Source: Neorhizobium lilium
Lineage (GTDB): Bacteria > Pseudomonadota > Alphaproteobacteria > Rhizobiales > Rhizobiaceae
DNA length: 64,000 bases
Direction of reading: 5' to 3'
NCBI RefSeq assembly: GCF_004053875.1
Contig: NZ_SBIP01000007.1
Span: forward strand, 62,001-126,000
Made by a program: the position numbers and the translations under genes. Positions 36,223 through 44,132 of this stretch are shown piece after piece. Each line of letters opens with the position of its first letter. Position 1 is the first letter of the stretch. The notes under the pieces are model-generated. The model did not search any database. It worked only from the letters and a program-made list of their open reading frames with translations, and was not told the origin of the DNA.

Positions 36223-36456
36223 ATGGCATCCACGCCTCGCAGACCGATCAATCCCATGGATGCGGCCGAAGCCCTGTTCAAACCGGCGCCCAAGAAGGCG
36301 GCGCCGGTTATCGAAAGACCTCCCGTTCCGCATGGCAGGGAAACCGTGTCGATCCGGATGGACAGCGATGTTCTGGCTTGGTTCCAGAATGATGGCCCAG
36401 GCTGGCAGGACCGAATCAACGACGCACTTCGCGCCGCCATGGTCGGTAAAGATTAG
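36223..36456 (+). CDS. BrnA-like antitoxin family protein, no toxin partner visible
   Basis: The 77-residue protein has a Pro/Ala-rich N-terminus (residues 1-38) and a C-terminal segment ETVSIRMDSDVLAWFQNDG followed by PGWQDRINDALRAAM that closely resembles the ribbon-helix-helix end of BrnA antitoxins (VSLRLD-type strand, W/Y-F and QxRIN-LR). In toxin-antitoxin loci brnT precedes brnA by a few bases, but here the upstream gene is trcR and no RelE-fold BrnT is present on either side. It may be a domesticated DNA-binding protein working with trcR. The stop overlaps the end of an acyl-CoA synthetase remnant on the other strand. Confidence 0.75.
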   Translation: MASTPRRPINPMDAAEALFKPAPKKAAPVIERPPVPHGRETVSIRMDSDVLAWFQNDGPGWQDRINDALRAAMVGKD

Positions 36457-36725
36457 CGATCAATCGGCCCATAACCGTTCTTCATCAGCAATAACGTGAT
36501 TACATCGAGCGCTGCGGGATACTCGATCGTGGCCGGCATTTTCCACGGCAGGTCATCAGCGATCTTCTGCACCGTCCCGCGCAGGATCTTGCCGGAACGG
36601 GTCTTTGGAAGCTTAGGAGCGACCAGCACGGATCTGAACGCCGCGACCGGACGATCTCGCTTCGCACCAGCTGCGCCACCTCCTGCGTAATATCTGCCGT
36701 TTCCCGTGAAACATGTTTCTGCGGA
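36453..36725 (-). pseudogene. C-terminal remnant of a propionyl-/acetyl-CoA synthetase (PrpE-like)
   Basis: Read leftward, 36660 to 36453 encodes VAAFRSVLVAPKLPKTRSGK, then ILRGTVQKIADDLPWKMPAT, then IEYPAALDVITLLLMKNGYG and PIDR, then TAA. This is the C-terminal lysine-motif domain of an AMP-forming acyl-CoA synthetase. The wording ILRGT and PATIEYPAAL fits PrpE better than the intact acs, which reads IMRRILRK. Just upstream ITQEVAQLVRSEIV continues the family in another frame: one base is missing in the expected GPVAAF codons. The rest of the ~630-residue gene is gone. It is therefore a decayed gene, with traces to about 36725. Confidence 0.85.
36698..36713. other. Degenerate parS-like site in the synthetase remnant
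   Basis: GTTTCCCGTGAAAC (36699-36712) differs from the parS core GTTTCACGTGAAAC at one base. It is 14 kb from the predicted oriC and breaks the CACGTG centre, so ParB binding is doubtful. Confidence 0.35.
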
Positions 36726-36752
36726 AAGCCCGACGAAGAGCTAGGACGAGAT

Positions 36753-37412
36753 CTAGCGTGCGCCGAAAATGGCAGAACCGACGCGCACACTGGTGGCACC
36801 AAACTCCACCGCCGTTTCAAAATCGCCGGACATACCCATGGAAAGCCGATCTAATCCGCACTCACTCGCCAGTTTGGCGAGAAGCGCAAAATGCGGTCCC
36901 GGATTTTCGTCAGCAGGGGGAATACACATCAGTCCCTCGATCCGCAGATCGAGTTCCTTGCGGCAGAAGTCCACGAAAGCGACCGTCTCCTTCGGCTCGA
37001 TTCCCGCCTTTTGCGGCTCGAGCCCGGTATTGACCTGCACATACAGCCGAACCAATCGACCTTGGCCCTTGATCTCCTCAGACAGGGCGTGAGCGATCTT
37101 CTCCCGGTCCACCGTCTCGATAATGTCGAACAGCGCCACGGCGTCGGCTGCCTTGTTGGATTGCAGCGGTCCGATCAGATGAAGCTCGATGCCGGGGGTT
37201 TCGGCCTTGAGCGCAGGCCACTTTCCTTGACTTTCCTGCACCCGGTTCTCGCCGAAGACCCGCTGACCGGCTTCTATCACAGGGCGAATCTGATCTGCTT
37301 CAAAGGTCTTGGACACGGCGACAAGGGTAACCGCACCCACCGGTCGCCCTGCTGCCGCCTCCGTCTTGGCGATCCTTGCCTTGACCTCTTCCAGCCGTGC
37401 TTCGACGCTCAT
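36753..37412 (-). CDS. yggS: YggS-family PLP homeostasis protein
   Basis: The 219-residue protein is a single-domain alanine-racemase-fold PLP-binding protein (PLPBP/ProY family) that buffers pyridoxal phosphate without a known catalytic reaction. Signatures are GAVTLVAVSKTFEADQIRPV with the PLP lysine, FGENRVQE, LHLIGPLQSNKAADAV and LSMGMSGDFETAVEFGATSVRVGSAIFG. The start at 37412 (MSVEARLEEV) matches family length; the frame extends 23 codons further upstream. It is divergent from leuS. Confidence 0.95.
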   Translation of the reverse strand: MSVEARLEEVKARIAKTEAAAGRPVGAVTLVAVSKTFEADQIRPVIEAGQRVFGENRVQESQGKWPALKAETPGIELHLIGPLQSNKAADAVALFDIIETVDREKIAHALSEEIKGQGRLVRLYVQVNTGLEPQKAGIEPKETVAFVDFCRKELDLRIEGLMCIPPADENPGPHFALLAKLASECGLDRLSMGMSGDFETAVEFGATSVRVGSAIFGAR

Positions 37413-37590
37413 CCTGTGCCACCCTTCCACATTCTTGTAGGCTACCGGATTAAAGCCCATATTACGGACTGCCAAGGGCAATCATCCGAAAGTTTGGCAC
37501 ACTGCCAAAGCCCGCAAAACTTGACGCTTGCGGCCTTTCATGGTGAAGGTCTGCCCGACTCTTTGAACTGTTTCCCGGAAAATCATCCCC

Positions 37591-40221
37591 ATGGCGACTG
37601 AACGTTACAATCCGCGCGATGCCGAGCCCCGTTGGCAGGAGAAGTGGGCCGAGGCCAAGGTTTTCGAAACCGATAACAGCGATCCGCGCGAGAAGTATTA
37701 CGTCCTCGAGATGTTTCCCTACCCGTCGGGCCGCATCCACATGGGCCATGTGCGCAACTATGCCATGGGCGACGTCGTTGCGCGCTACAAACGGGCTCGC
37801 GGTTTCAATGTGCTGCACCCCATGGGTTGGGATGCGTTCGGCATGCCGGCGGAAAACGCTGCACGCGACAACAAGGTCCACCCGAAAACCTGGACCTACC
37901 AGAACATCGAGTCAATGAAGAAGCAGCTGAAGGCCATGGGTCTTTCGCTGGACTGGTCGCGAGAATTCGCAACTTGCGACGTGGAGTACTACCAGCGCCA
38001 GCAATACCTCTTCCTGGATATGATGGAAAAGGGCCTGGTGTACCGCAAGCAGTCCAAGGTCAACTGGGATCCGGTCGACCAGACGGTTCTGGCCAACGAG
38101 CAGGTGATCGACGGTCGCGGCTGGCGATCTGGCGCACTGGTCGAACAGCGCGAGCTGGTGCAATGGTTCTTCAAGATCACTGATTTCAGCCAGGATCTGC
38201 TGGACGCCCTGGATACCCTGGATCACTGGCCGGAAAAGGTCCGGCTGATGCAGAAGAACTGGATCGGCCGCTCCGAGGGATTGACGATCCGCTGGGAGAT
38301 CGTTGGATCGACGGCACCTGCCGGCGAACGCGAGGTCACGGTCTACACGACGCGGCCAGACACGCTGTTCGGCGCTTCATTCCTGGCAATCGCTGCGGAC
38401 CACCCATTGGCCAAGGCCGCTGCTGCTGCGAATCCGGCTATCGAAACCTTTGCCGAGGAATGCCGTCGGCAGGGTACGTCACTGGCTGCACTTGAGACGG
38501 CGGAAAAGAAGGGCATCGACACCGGCATCCGGGTCAGGCATCCGCTGGATCCTACCTGGGAACTGCCGGTCTATGTCGCGAACTTCGTGTTGATGGAATA
38601 TGGGACGGGCGCCATCTTCGGTTGCCCCTCCGGCGATCAGCGCGACTTGGACTTCGCTCGCAAATATGGGCTGCCGGTTGTTCCGGTCGTCATGCCGAAG
38701 GACGGCGACGCCGCCACCTTTGCCGTGGGCGACACCGCCTATGTCGATGACGGTGTCATGATCAATTCGCGCTTCCTGGACGGAAAGACGACCGACGAAG
38801 CCTTCCAGATGCTGGTAGAAAAGCTCTCTTCTCAATTGTTGAACGATGCTCCGCAGGGAGAGCGCAAGGTAAACTTTCGCCTGCGCGATTGGGGCATTTC
38901 CCGTCAGCGCTATTGGGGCTGCCCGATCCCGGTGATTCACTGCGATGACTGTGGTGTCGTGCCCGTGCCGAAGAAGGACCTGCCCGTCCGCTTGCCGGAC
39001 GACGTCACCTTCGACCAGCCCGGCAACCCGCTGGACCGCCACCCGACCTGGCGCCATGTAGCTTGCCCGCATTGCGGCAAGGATGCCCGCCGCGAGACGG
39101 ATACCATGGACACGTTTGTCGATTCCAGCTGGTATTTTACCCGCTTCACGGCACCGCACGAGGACACCCCCACAGATCCGGCTATTGCCAATCACTGGCT
39201 GCCGGTGGACCAGTATATTGGCGGCATCGAGCACGCGATCCTGCACCTGCTTTACTCCCGCTTCTTCACGCGGGCGATGCGGGAGACCGGCCATGTGGAT
39301 GTGAAGGAGCCCTTCAAGGGTCTCTTCACCCAGGGGATGGTCGTGCACGAGACCTATCGTTCAGGCTCCGGCCAGAATGGTGAATGGGTGTCGCCCGCCG
39401 ATATTCGCATCGAGGAGAACGACGGCAAACGCCGCGCCACCTTGCTGAAGAACGGCGAAGAGGTGACGATCGGCTCCATCGAAAAGATGTCGAAGTCGAA
39501 GAAGAACGTAGTCGATCCGGACGACATTATCGCCTCCTATGGCGCTGATACCGCCCGCTTCTTCGTGCTGTCGGATTCGCCGCCGGACAGGGACGTCATC
39601 TGGTCGGAAGCTGGGGTAGAAGGAGCCCATCGATTCACCCAGCGCCTGTGGCGCCTGATTTCCGAAGCGGCAGATGCGCTGTCATTGGTTACTCCGGCCC
39701 CAGCTACAACTGGGGACGCCTTGGCAATATCTCAGCTGGCTCACCGGACCTTGAAAGCCGTCCAGGCCGATTATGACAAGCTGTCCTTCAACAAGGCCGT
39801 GGCGCGGATCTATGAGTTGGTCAACGCTCTTGCTGCTCCCTTGGCCGATGTTGCAGGCGGCAAGGGCGACCAGCCTTATCGTGCTGCCGTCCGCAACGCT
39901 GCCGAAATACTGGTCCAGATCGTGGCCCCGATGACGCCGCATCTATCGGAGGAGTGCTGGCAGATATTGGGCAATGGTGGTCTGCTGGCCGAGGCTGGAT
40001 GGCCTGTCTATGACGAGACACTGGTCGTTGAGAATGAGGTCACGCTGCCGGTCCAGATCAACGGCAAAAAGCGCGGAGAATTGACAATCGCGCGTGACGC
40101 GGATCAAACTACAATCGAGGCCGCGGTACTTGAATTGGACGCGGTGAAGGCCGTTCTGGATGGCCGCTCACCGAAGAAGATCATTGTCGTCCCACAGAGG
40201 ATCGTGAACATTGTCGCCTGA
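37591..40221 (+). CDS. leuS: Leucyl-tRNA synthetase
   Basis: LeuS charges tRNA-Leu. The 876-residue class I synthetase has the HIGH-type motif HMGH (50-53) in YPSGRIHMGHVRNYAMGD, an editing domain with TTRPDTLFGASF and the late KMSKS motif in EKMSKSKKNVVDPD (about 632). The sequence CPHCGKDARRETDTMDTFVDSSWY lies in the zinc/leucine-specific region. It ends inside the start of lptE, and leuS-lptE-holA is the usual order in many proteobacteria. Confidence 0.99.
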   Translation: MATERYNPRDAEPRWQEKWAEAKVFETDNSDPREKYYVLEMFPYPSGRIHMGHVRNYAMGDVVARYKRARGFNVLHPMGWDAFGMPAENAARDNKVHPKTWTYQNIESMKKQLKAMGLSLDWSREFATCDVEYYQRQQYLFLDMMEKGLVYRKQSKVNWDPVDQTVLANEQVIDGRGWRSGALVEQRELVQWFFKITDFSQDLLDALDTLDHWPEKVRLMQKNWIGRSEGLTIRWEIVGSTAPAGEREVTVYTTRPDTLFGASFLAIAADHPLAKAAAAANPAIETFAEECRRQGTSLAALETAEKKGIDTGIRVRHPLDPTWELPVYVANFVLMEYGTGAIFGCPSGDQRDLDFARKYGLPVVPVVMPKDGDAATFAVGDTAYVDDGVMINSRFLDGKTTDEAFQMLVEKLSSQLLNDAPQGERKVNFRLRDWGISRQRYWGCPIPVIHCDDCGVVPVPKKDLPVRLPDDVTFDQPGNPLDRHPTWRHVACPHCGKDARRETDTMDTFVDSSWYFTRFTAPHEDTPTDPAIANHWLPVDQYIGGIEHAILHLLYSRFFTRAMRETGHVDVKEPFKGLFTQGMVVHETYRSGSGQNGEWVSPADIRIEENDGKRRATLLKNGEEVTIGSIEKMSKSKKNVVDPDDIIASYGADTARFFVLSDSPPDRDVIWSEAGVEGAHRFTQRLWRLISEAADALSLVTPAPATTGDALAISQLAHRTLKAVQADYDKLSFNKAVARIYELVNALAAPLADVAGGKGDQPYRAAVRNAAEILVQIVAPMTPHLSEECWQILGNGGLLAEAGWPVYDETLVVENEVTLPVQINGKKRGELTIARDADQTTIEAAVLELDAVKAVLDGRSPKKIIVVPQRIVNIVA

Positions 40222-40783
40222 CCATCGCCCAGCCCGCCGATTTTCCACCGCCTGTGCAGCCGCCGCCCTCGTTCTTCTGGCTGGCTGCCAGGTACGCCCC
40301 CTCTATTCGGAAAGCGGCGGCGTTGGCCAGCGGCTGACAACGGTGGGGTTTGCGGATCCGCATAATCGCATCGAGCAGGTTGTACGCAACAATCTTGTCT
40401 TCCTCGCCGCTGGCGGGGCAGGGGAGCCCACTCATCCCGAATATGAAGTGAAGTTCTCTGCCAAGAGTTCTGCATCGAACATTCTCGATCTCACCAATGA
40501 TGACAATACCGACACTGTTTCGGTGAGAAACGTGCCGGTAGCCGGTCGTGTCGAGCTATCCATAACCTATACGCTGACGCGCATTCGCGATGGCCAGGTG
40601 CTGAAAAACGCGACCCGGGAAGTGGTTTCGCAGATCGATGTGTCAGGCCAGAGTTTTGCCAAGCTCAGGTCGATCCGGGATGCGGAAAACCGGGCAGCGA
40701 GGGAAGCGGCAGAGTTTGTCCGCAGCGAGATCGCTATAGCCCTGTCACATGAACCTCAGCCGCAGACCGTATGGCAGAAATAA
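40211..40783 (+). CDS. lptE: LPS-assembly lipoprotein LptE
   Basis: LptE plugs the LptD barrel that inserts lipopolysaccharide in the outer membrane. The 190-residue protein has a lipoprotein signal with the lipobox LLAGC (Cys about residue 26, AALVLLAGCQVRPLY), then RPLYSESGGVGQRL and a C-terminal helix rich in Arg and Ala. The start is TTG at 40211, inside the last codons of leuS (11-bp overlap), with AGAGG upstream; no in-frame ATG precedes the lipobox, so a non-ATG start is needed. Its end overlaps holA by 13 bp. Confidence 0.92.
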   Translation: MSPDHRPARRFSTACAAAALVLLAGCQVRPLYSESGGVGQRLTTVGFADPHNRIEQVVRNNLVFLAAGGAGEPTHPEYEVKFSAKSSASNILDLTNDDNTDTVSVRNVPVAGRVELSITYTLTRIRDGQVLKNATREVVSQIDVSGQSFAKLRSIRDAENRAAREAAEFVRSEIAIALSHEPQPQTVWQK

Positions 40784-41808
40784 AATCTCACGAGTTCGAT
40801 CGCTTCATTAAGCGGGGGGTCGAGCTCTACAAGATTTTCGTGATCTATGGACCCGACCGCGGCTTGGTTTCCGAACGGGCCACCGCCATAGCAAAGACAT
40901 CGGGCGCCGCGCCCGACGATCCTTTCGCCATGTTGAAGCTGGACAGTGGAGACCTTTCGGGAGACCCTGGACGGCTTATGGACGAGGTCAACGCGCTTGG
41001 CTTATTCGGTGGAACCAAGCTGGTCTGGCTCCGTGGCGCTGCGAACGAAAAGCCTCTTTTGGACGCCATACAGGTGCTGGCCAATGGCCCGCCTCCTGCC
41101 AATATGCTCGTCGTTGAAGCCGGCGACCTTAAGAAAGGGAGCGGGCTCCGCAAAATCGTTGAGCCGGCTAAAAATATAGCGGTTATTCCTTGCTACGCAG
41201 ACGATGCTCGTGCCCTGCAAGCCTTGATTGATGCAGAGCTGGAGGGTGAGAACCTCAAGATAAGTCCCGCCGCGCGTGCAAGGCTGTTGGAGCTTCTAGG
41301 CGGTGACCGCATTGCTTCCAGAAACGAAATCCGCAAACTGGCTCTGTATTGCCGCGGAACGAATGTCATCGATGAGCGCCATGTAGAGGATATCATTGGG
41401 GACGCGAGCAGCGTTTCGGCCGACGAGGCGGTCGATGCCGTGCTGAACGGCGATATGCCGGCGCTTCATCGAGCACTTCACAAGGTCTTGGCGTCAAAAA
41501 CCCCTGTCTTTCTTGTCCTGCAGGCCTGCCTGAAACAGCTGCAGATGCTGGACCTAATGCGTTCCGAGATGGACGAGAAACGTTTACAGACGAGCCAGGT
41601 CATGATGACGCTGGGGCGCCATGTTCACTTTAAACGTAAACCTATCATTGAAAAGGCGCTTAGGGACTGGAGCGCGGCTTCCATTTTGCGCGAAACTGAA
41701 AGACTTCAAGCTGCCATATTGCAAACGCGCCAGCGGCAAAGCCTAGAACCCAGTATTGCTCTCCAGGCTTTAATAGCGACCGCCGCACAATCTCACAGGC
41801 GAGGCTGA
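40771..41808 (+). CDS. holA: DNA polymerase III delta subunit
   Basis: HolA opens the sliding clamp as part of the clamp loader. The 345-residue protein shows AAA-like N-terminal segments (YKIFVIYGPDRGLVSERATAI, LDSGDLSGDPGRLMDEVNALGLFGG) and the C-terminal collar (SSVSADEAVDAVLNGDMPAL, FLVLQACLKQLQMLDLMRSEM). The Walker A motif is degenerate, as expected for delta. Its ATG lies 13 bp inside lptE. It ends one base short of the convergent parB stop. Confidence 0.96.
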   Translation: MAEIKSHEFDRFIKRGVELYKIFVIYGPDRGLVSERATAIAKTSGAAPDDPFAMLKLDSGDLSGDPGRLMDEVNALGLFGGTKLVWLRGAANEKPLLDAIQVLANGPPPANMLVVEAGDLKKGSGLRKIVEPAKNIAVIPCYADDARALQALIDAELEGENLKISPAARARLLELLGGDRIASRNEIRKLALYCRGTNVIDERHVEDIIGDASSVSADEAVDAVLNGDMPALHRALHKVLASKTPVFLVLQACLKQLQMLDLMRSEMDEKRLQTSQVMMTLGRHVHFKRKPIIEKALRDWSAASILRETERLQAAILQTRQRQSLEPSIALQALIATAAQSHRRG

Positions 41809-41809
41809 A

Positions 41810-42688
41810 CTATTTCCGTTCCAGGAGGCGGCAGATATCTTCGAGCTGCTCCAGTGTCCGATAATTGATACGGATCTGGCCGCTACCGCCCTTGTGGCTG
41901 ATCTTGACCTCAAGTCCCAGTACATCCGCAAGCGTGCGTTCCAATGCAAGAGTATCTGAATCTTTCTCAGCAGATTTGGGGGGGGCCGCCGCTTGGCTTT
42001 GCCCTTTGATGTCATTTTGCGCCAAACGCTCTGCGTCCCGCACCGACATTCCTTTCGCCACGATCGTACGAGCAAGGGCCGCTGGATCTGACGTTGTGAT
42101 GAGAGCGCGCGCGTGACCGGCAGACAAGCTTCCAGTTGCGAGCATATCCCTGACGGGATCCGGCAGCTTTAACAGCCGCAAACTGTTTGCGACATGGCTA
42201 CGACTCTTTCCGATAATCTCGCCCAGGTCGTTCTGTGTATAACCATGTTCTGCAATGAGCTGGTCGTAACCGAGAGCCTCTTCCAAAGGATTGAGATCGG
42301 CACGCTGTACGTTTTCGACGATTGCAATTTCGAGCGCGGTGCGATCATCCACATCTCGGACGATAATGGGGATCTCGACCAGGCCCGCCAGCTGGGCAGC
42401 TCTCCAGCGACGCTCCCCAGCGATGATTTCGTATCTGTCTCCCCTTGAACGAACCACAACCGGCTGCACGATACCGTGCTGACGGATGGAACTTGAAAGA
42501 TCCTGAAGATCGCCTTCGTCGAAGTGACGGCGGGGATTTTTGGGATTTCGCGAGACCTGTTCGATAGGCGCCATTCGATCTGGATTGACGCTCTTGGGAG
42601 CACCATCAGCCGGAAGCGGCTGATCCATTTCACCAATAAGCGCGGCAAGACCGCGACCGAGGCGACGTTTCGAAGGATCATCAACCAT
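41810..42688 (-). CDS. parB: Chromosome partitioning protein ParB
   Basis: The 292-residue protein is a CTP-binding ParB that loads at parS sites and spreads on origin-proximal DNA. Features: the N-terminal ParA-contact region RLGRGLAALIGEM, the clamp domain with ISRNPKNPRRHFDE, GERRWRAAQLAGL carrying the ERR motif, the HTH EEALGYDQLIAEHGYTQNDLGEIIGKSRSHVANSLRLL and a C-terminal dimer domain (IRINYRTLEQLEDICRLLER). It follows parA by 24 bp. Its predicted targets are the parS sites at 44.1, 46.0, 52.6 and 61.3 kb. Confidence 0.98.
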   Translation of the reverse strand: MVDDPSKRRLGRGLAALIGEMDQPLPADGAPKSVNPDRMAPIEQVSRNPKNPRRHFDEGDLQDLSSSIRQHGIVQPVVVRSRGDRYEIIAGERRWRAAQLAGLVEIPIIVRDVDDRTALEIAIVENVQRADLNPLEEALGYDQLIAEHGYTQNDLGEIIGKSRSHVANSLRLLKLPDPVRDMLATGSLSAGHARALITTSDPAALARTIVAKGMSVRDAERLAQNDIKGQSQAAAPPKSAEKDSDTLALERTLADVLGLEVKISHKGGSGQIRINYRTLEQLEDICRLLERK

Positions 42689-42712
42689 TACGACCTACCT
42701 ATAAAAATAAAC

Positions 42713-43501
42713 TCAAGCCGCCTTGCGTCGGCGCTCACGCTGGATCACTTCCGACGCAAGTTGAAGATAAGCCTGGCTCCCCGCGCATTTGAGATCGTAC
42801 AATATAGCCGGCTTACCATAAGATGGCGCCTCGGAAACGCGAACATTTCTTGGAATTAAAGTATGATAGACCTTCTCGCCGAGGTAGGTCCGCACATCGG
42901 ACACAACCTGTTGCGCTAGATTATTTCGCGCATCGAACATGGTTAGCACAATACCCTGTATATCGAGAAGAGGGTTAACGGTTCGCCGAACCTGGTCGAC
43001 CGTATCCAGGAGCTGGCTCAACCCTTCTAGCGCGAAGAACTCACACTGCAGCGGCACCAAGACAGAGTGGGCGCCGGCCATTGCATTCATGGTCAGGAGA
43101 TTGAATGAAGGTGGGCAATCGAGCAGGATATAGCTATAGCCCGTTGCCTCAGGGGTAGATAAAGCGCGCCGAAGACGAAAAGCACGGTCGCTGGACTGTG
43201 AAATCTCCATCTCGAAGCCAAGCAAATCCATTGTCGAAGGCACGATCGATAGATTGGGCACAGCCGTTTCCATGGCAACCTCATTGATCGTGTTATAGCC
43301 CATCAGCACGTCGTAGGAAGACAGCTTTCGGGACTTCCGGTCAATGCCAAGGCCGGTACTGGCATTTCCTTGCGGATCAAGATCAACAATAAGAACGCGC
43401 TCGCCGATAGCAGCAAGCGCCGTCGCTAAATTAATGGCGGTTGTGGTTTTCCCAACGCCGCCCTTTTGATTGGCAATGGTAATAATCCGGTTCTTGTCCA
43501 T
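42713..43501 (-). CDS. parA: Chromosome partitioning ATPase ParA
   Basis: The 262-residue protein is a Walker-type ATPase that forms the DNA-bound gradient moving ParB-parS complexes. The deviant Walker A KGGVGKTT (residues 13-20), the GERVLIVDLDPQGNASTGLG strand and the Walker B DCPPS are present, followed by ALEGLSQLLDTV. It has no N-terminal HTH, which marks the short chromosomal type. It lies 7 bp after rsmG within mnmE-mnmG-rsmG-parA-parB. Confidence 0.98.
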   Translation of the reverse strand: MDKNRIITIANQKGGVGKTTTAINLATALAAIGERVLIVDLDPQGNASTGLGIDRKSRKLSSYDVLMGYNTINEVAMETAVPNLSIVPSTMDLLGFEMEISQSSDRAFRLRRALSTPEATGYSYILLDCPPSFNLLTMNAMAGAHSVLVPLQCEFFALEGLSQLLDTVDQVRRTVNPLLDIQGIVLTMFDARNNLAQQVVSDVRTYLGEKVYHTLIPRNVRVSEAPSYGKPAILYDLKCAGSQAYLQLASEVIQRERRRKAA

Positions 43502-43508
43502 ACCACAC

Positions 43509-44132
43509 CTAATTCTGATCGCGACGGTGTCTCAGCTGGCTGATCTCGAGGATCACCGAGTCCGGCTCAACGACACTCCGATGCTTTATCAGATCGAAGT
43601 CCCACCGACCATGCGCTTTCTCGAGCTCCTTCACATAATCCCGACCTTTATGAAGGAATGCACGCGTTTGTCTTCCATCCATCCAAGGAAATATATAATC
43701 CATTAATAGATCAAGATCGGCTAAAGCCCGCGCAGATATGCAATCACAATCAGGTAAAGCTTCAACCGCTTTCTCGATGCGTATTGGATGAACAGAACCT
43801 CGAGCCCCCGTTTCGCTCAACACCACGCGAAGAAATGCAGCTTTCTTCAGGTTGCTTTCCACGAGATGGACCCACCCATCCTGAAGCTCAGCCAGGAATA
43901 TTGCCGTCACCACGCCGGGAAATCCTCCACCCGAGCCGATGTCCAGCCACCGAAAGGGCCGCGGGTTTAACTGAAAAATCTGCGCACTATCGGCTATATG
44001 TCGCTGCCATAACTCATCCCGGGTCGATGAAGCCACCAAGTTGATAGATGCGGCCCACTTTTGAAACAAGCCTGCAAAGTGCTCAAGGCGCTGCTGCGTT
44101 TCACGTGAAACACTTTTCCCGTTCACAAGCAT
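43509..44132 (-). CDS. rsmG: 16S rRNA (guanine527-N7)-methyltransferase RsmG
   Basis: RsmG methylates G527 of 16S rRNA. The 207-residue protein begins MLVNGKSVSRETQQRLEHF; the residues VSRET are encoded by the parS palindrome at 44098. Then comes VASSTRDELWQRHIADSAQ, the SAM loop WLDIGSGGGFPGVVTAI and later SARALADLDLLMDY. The length fits the family. Its ATG shares one base with the mnmG stop. It has also been called gidB. Confidence 0.98.
   Translation of the reverse strand: MLVNGKSVSRETQQRLEHFAGLFQKWAASINLVASSTRDELWQRHIADSAQIFQLNPRPFRWLDIGSGGGFPGVVTAIFLAELQDGWVHLVESNLKKAAFLRVVLSETGARGSVHPIRIEKAVEALPDCDCISARALADLDLLMDYIFPWMDGRQTRAFLHKGRDYVKELEKAHGRWDFDLIKHRSVVEPDSVILEISQLRHRRDQN
44098..44111. 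other. parS site 1, within rsmG
   Basis: GTTTCACGTGAAAC is a perfect 14-bp palindrome and the exact core of the bacterial parS consensus. The 16-mer at 44097-44112 differs from TGTTTCACGTGAAACA only in the first base. It lies in the 5' coding part of rsmG, 6.5 kb from oriC. Confidence 0.95.
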
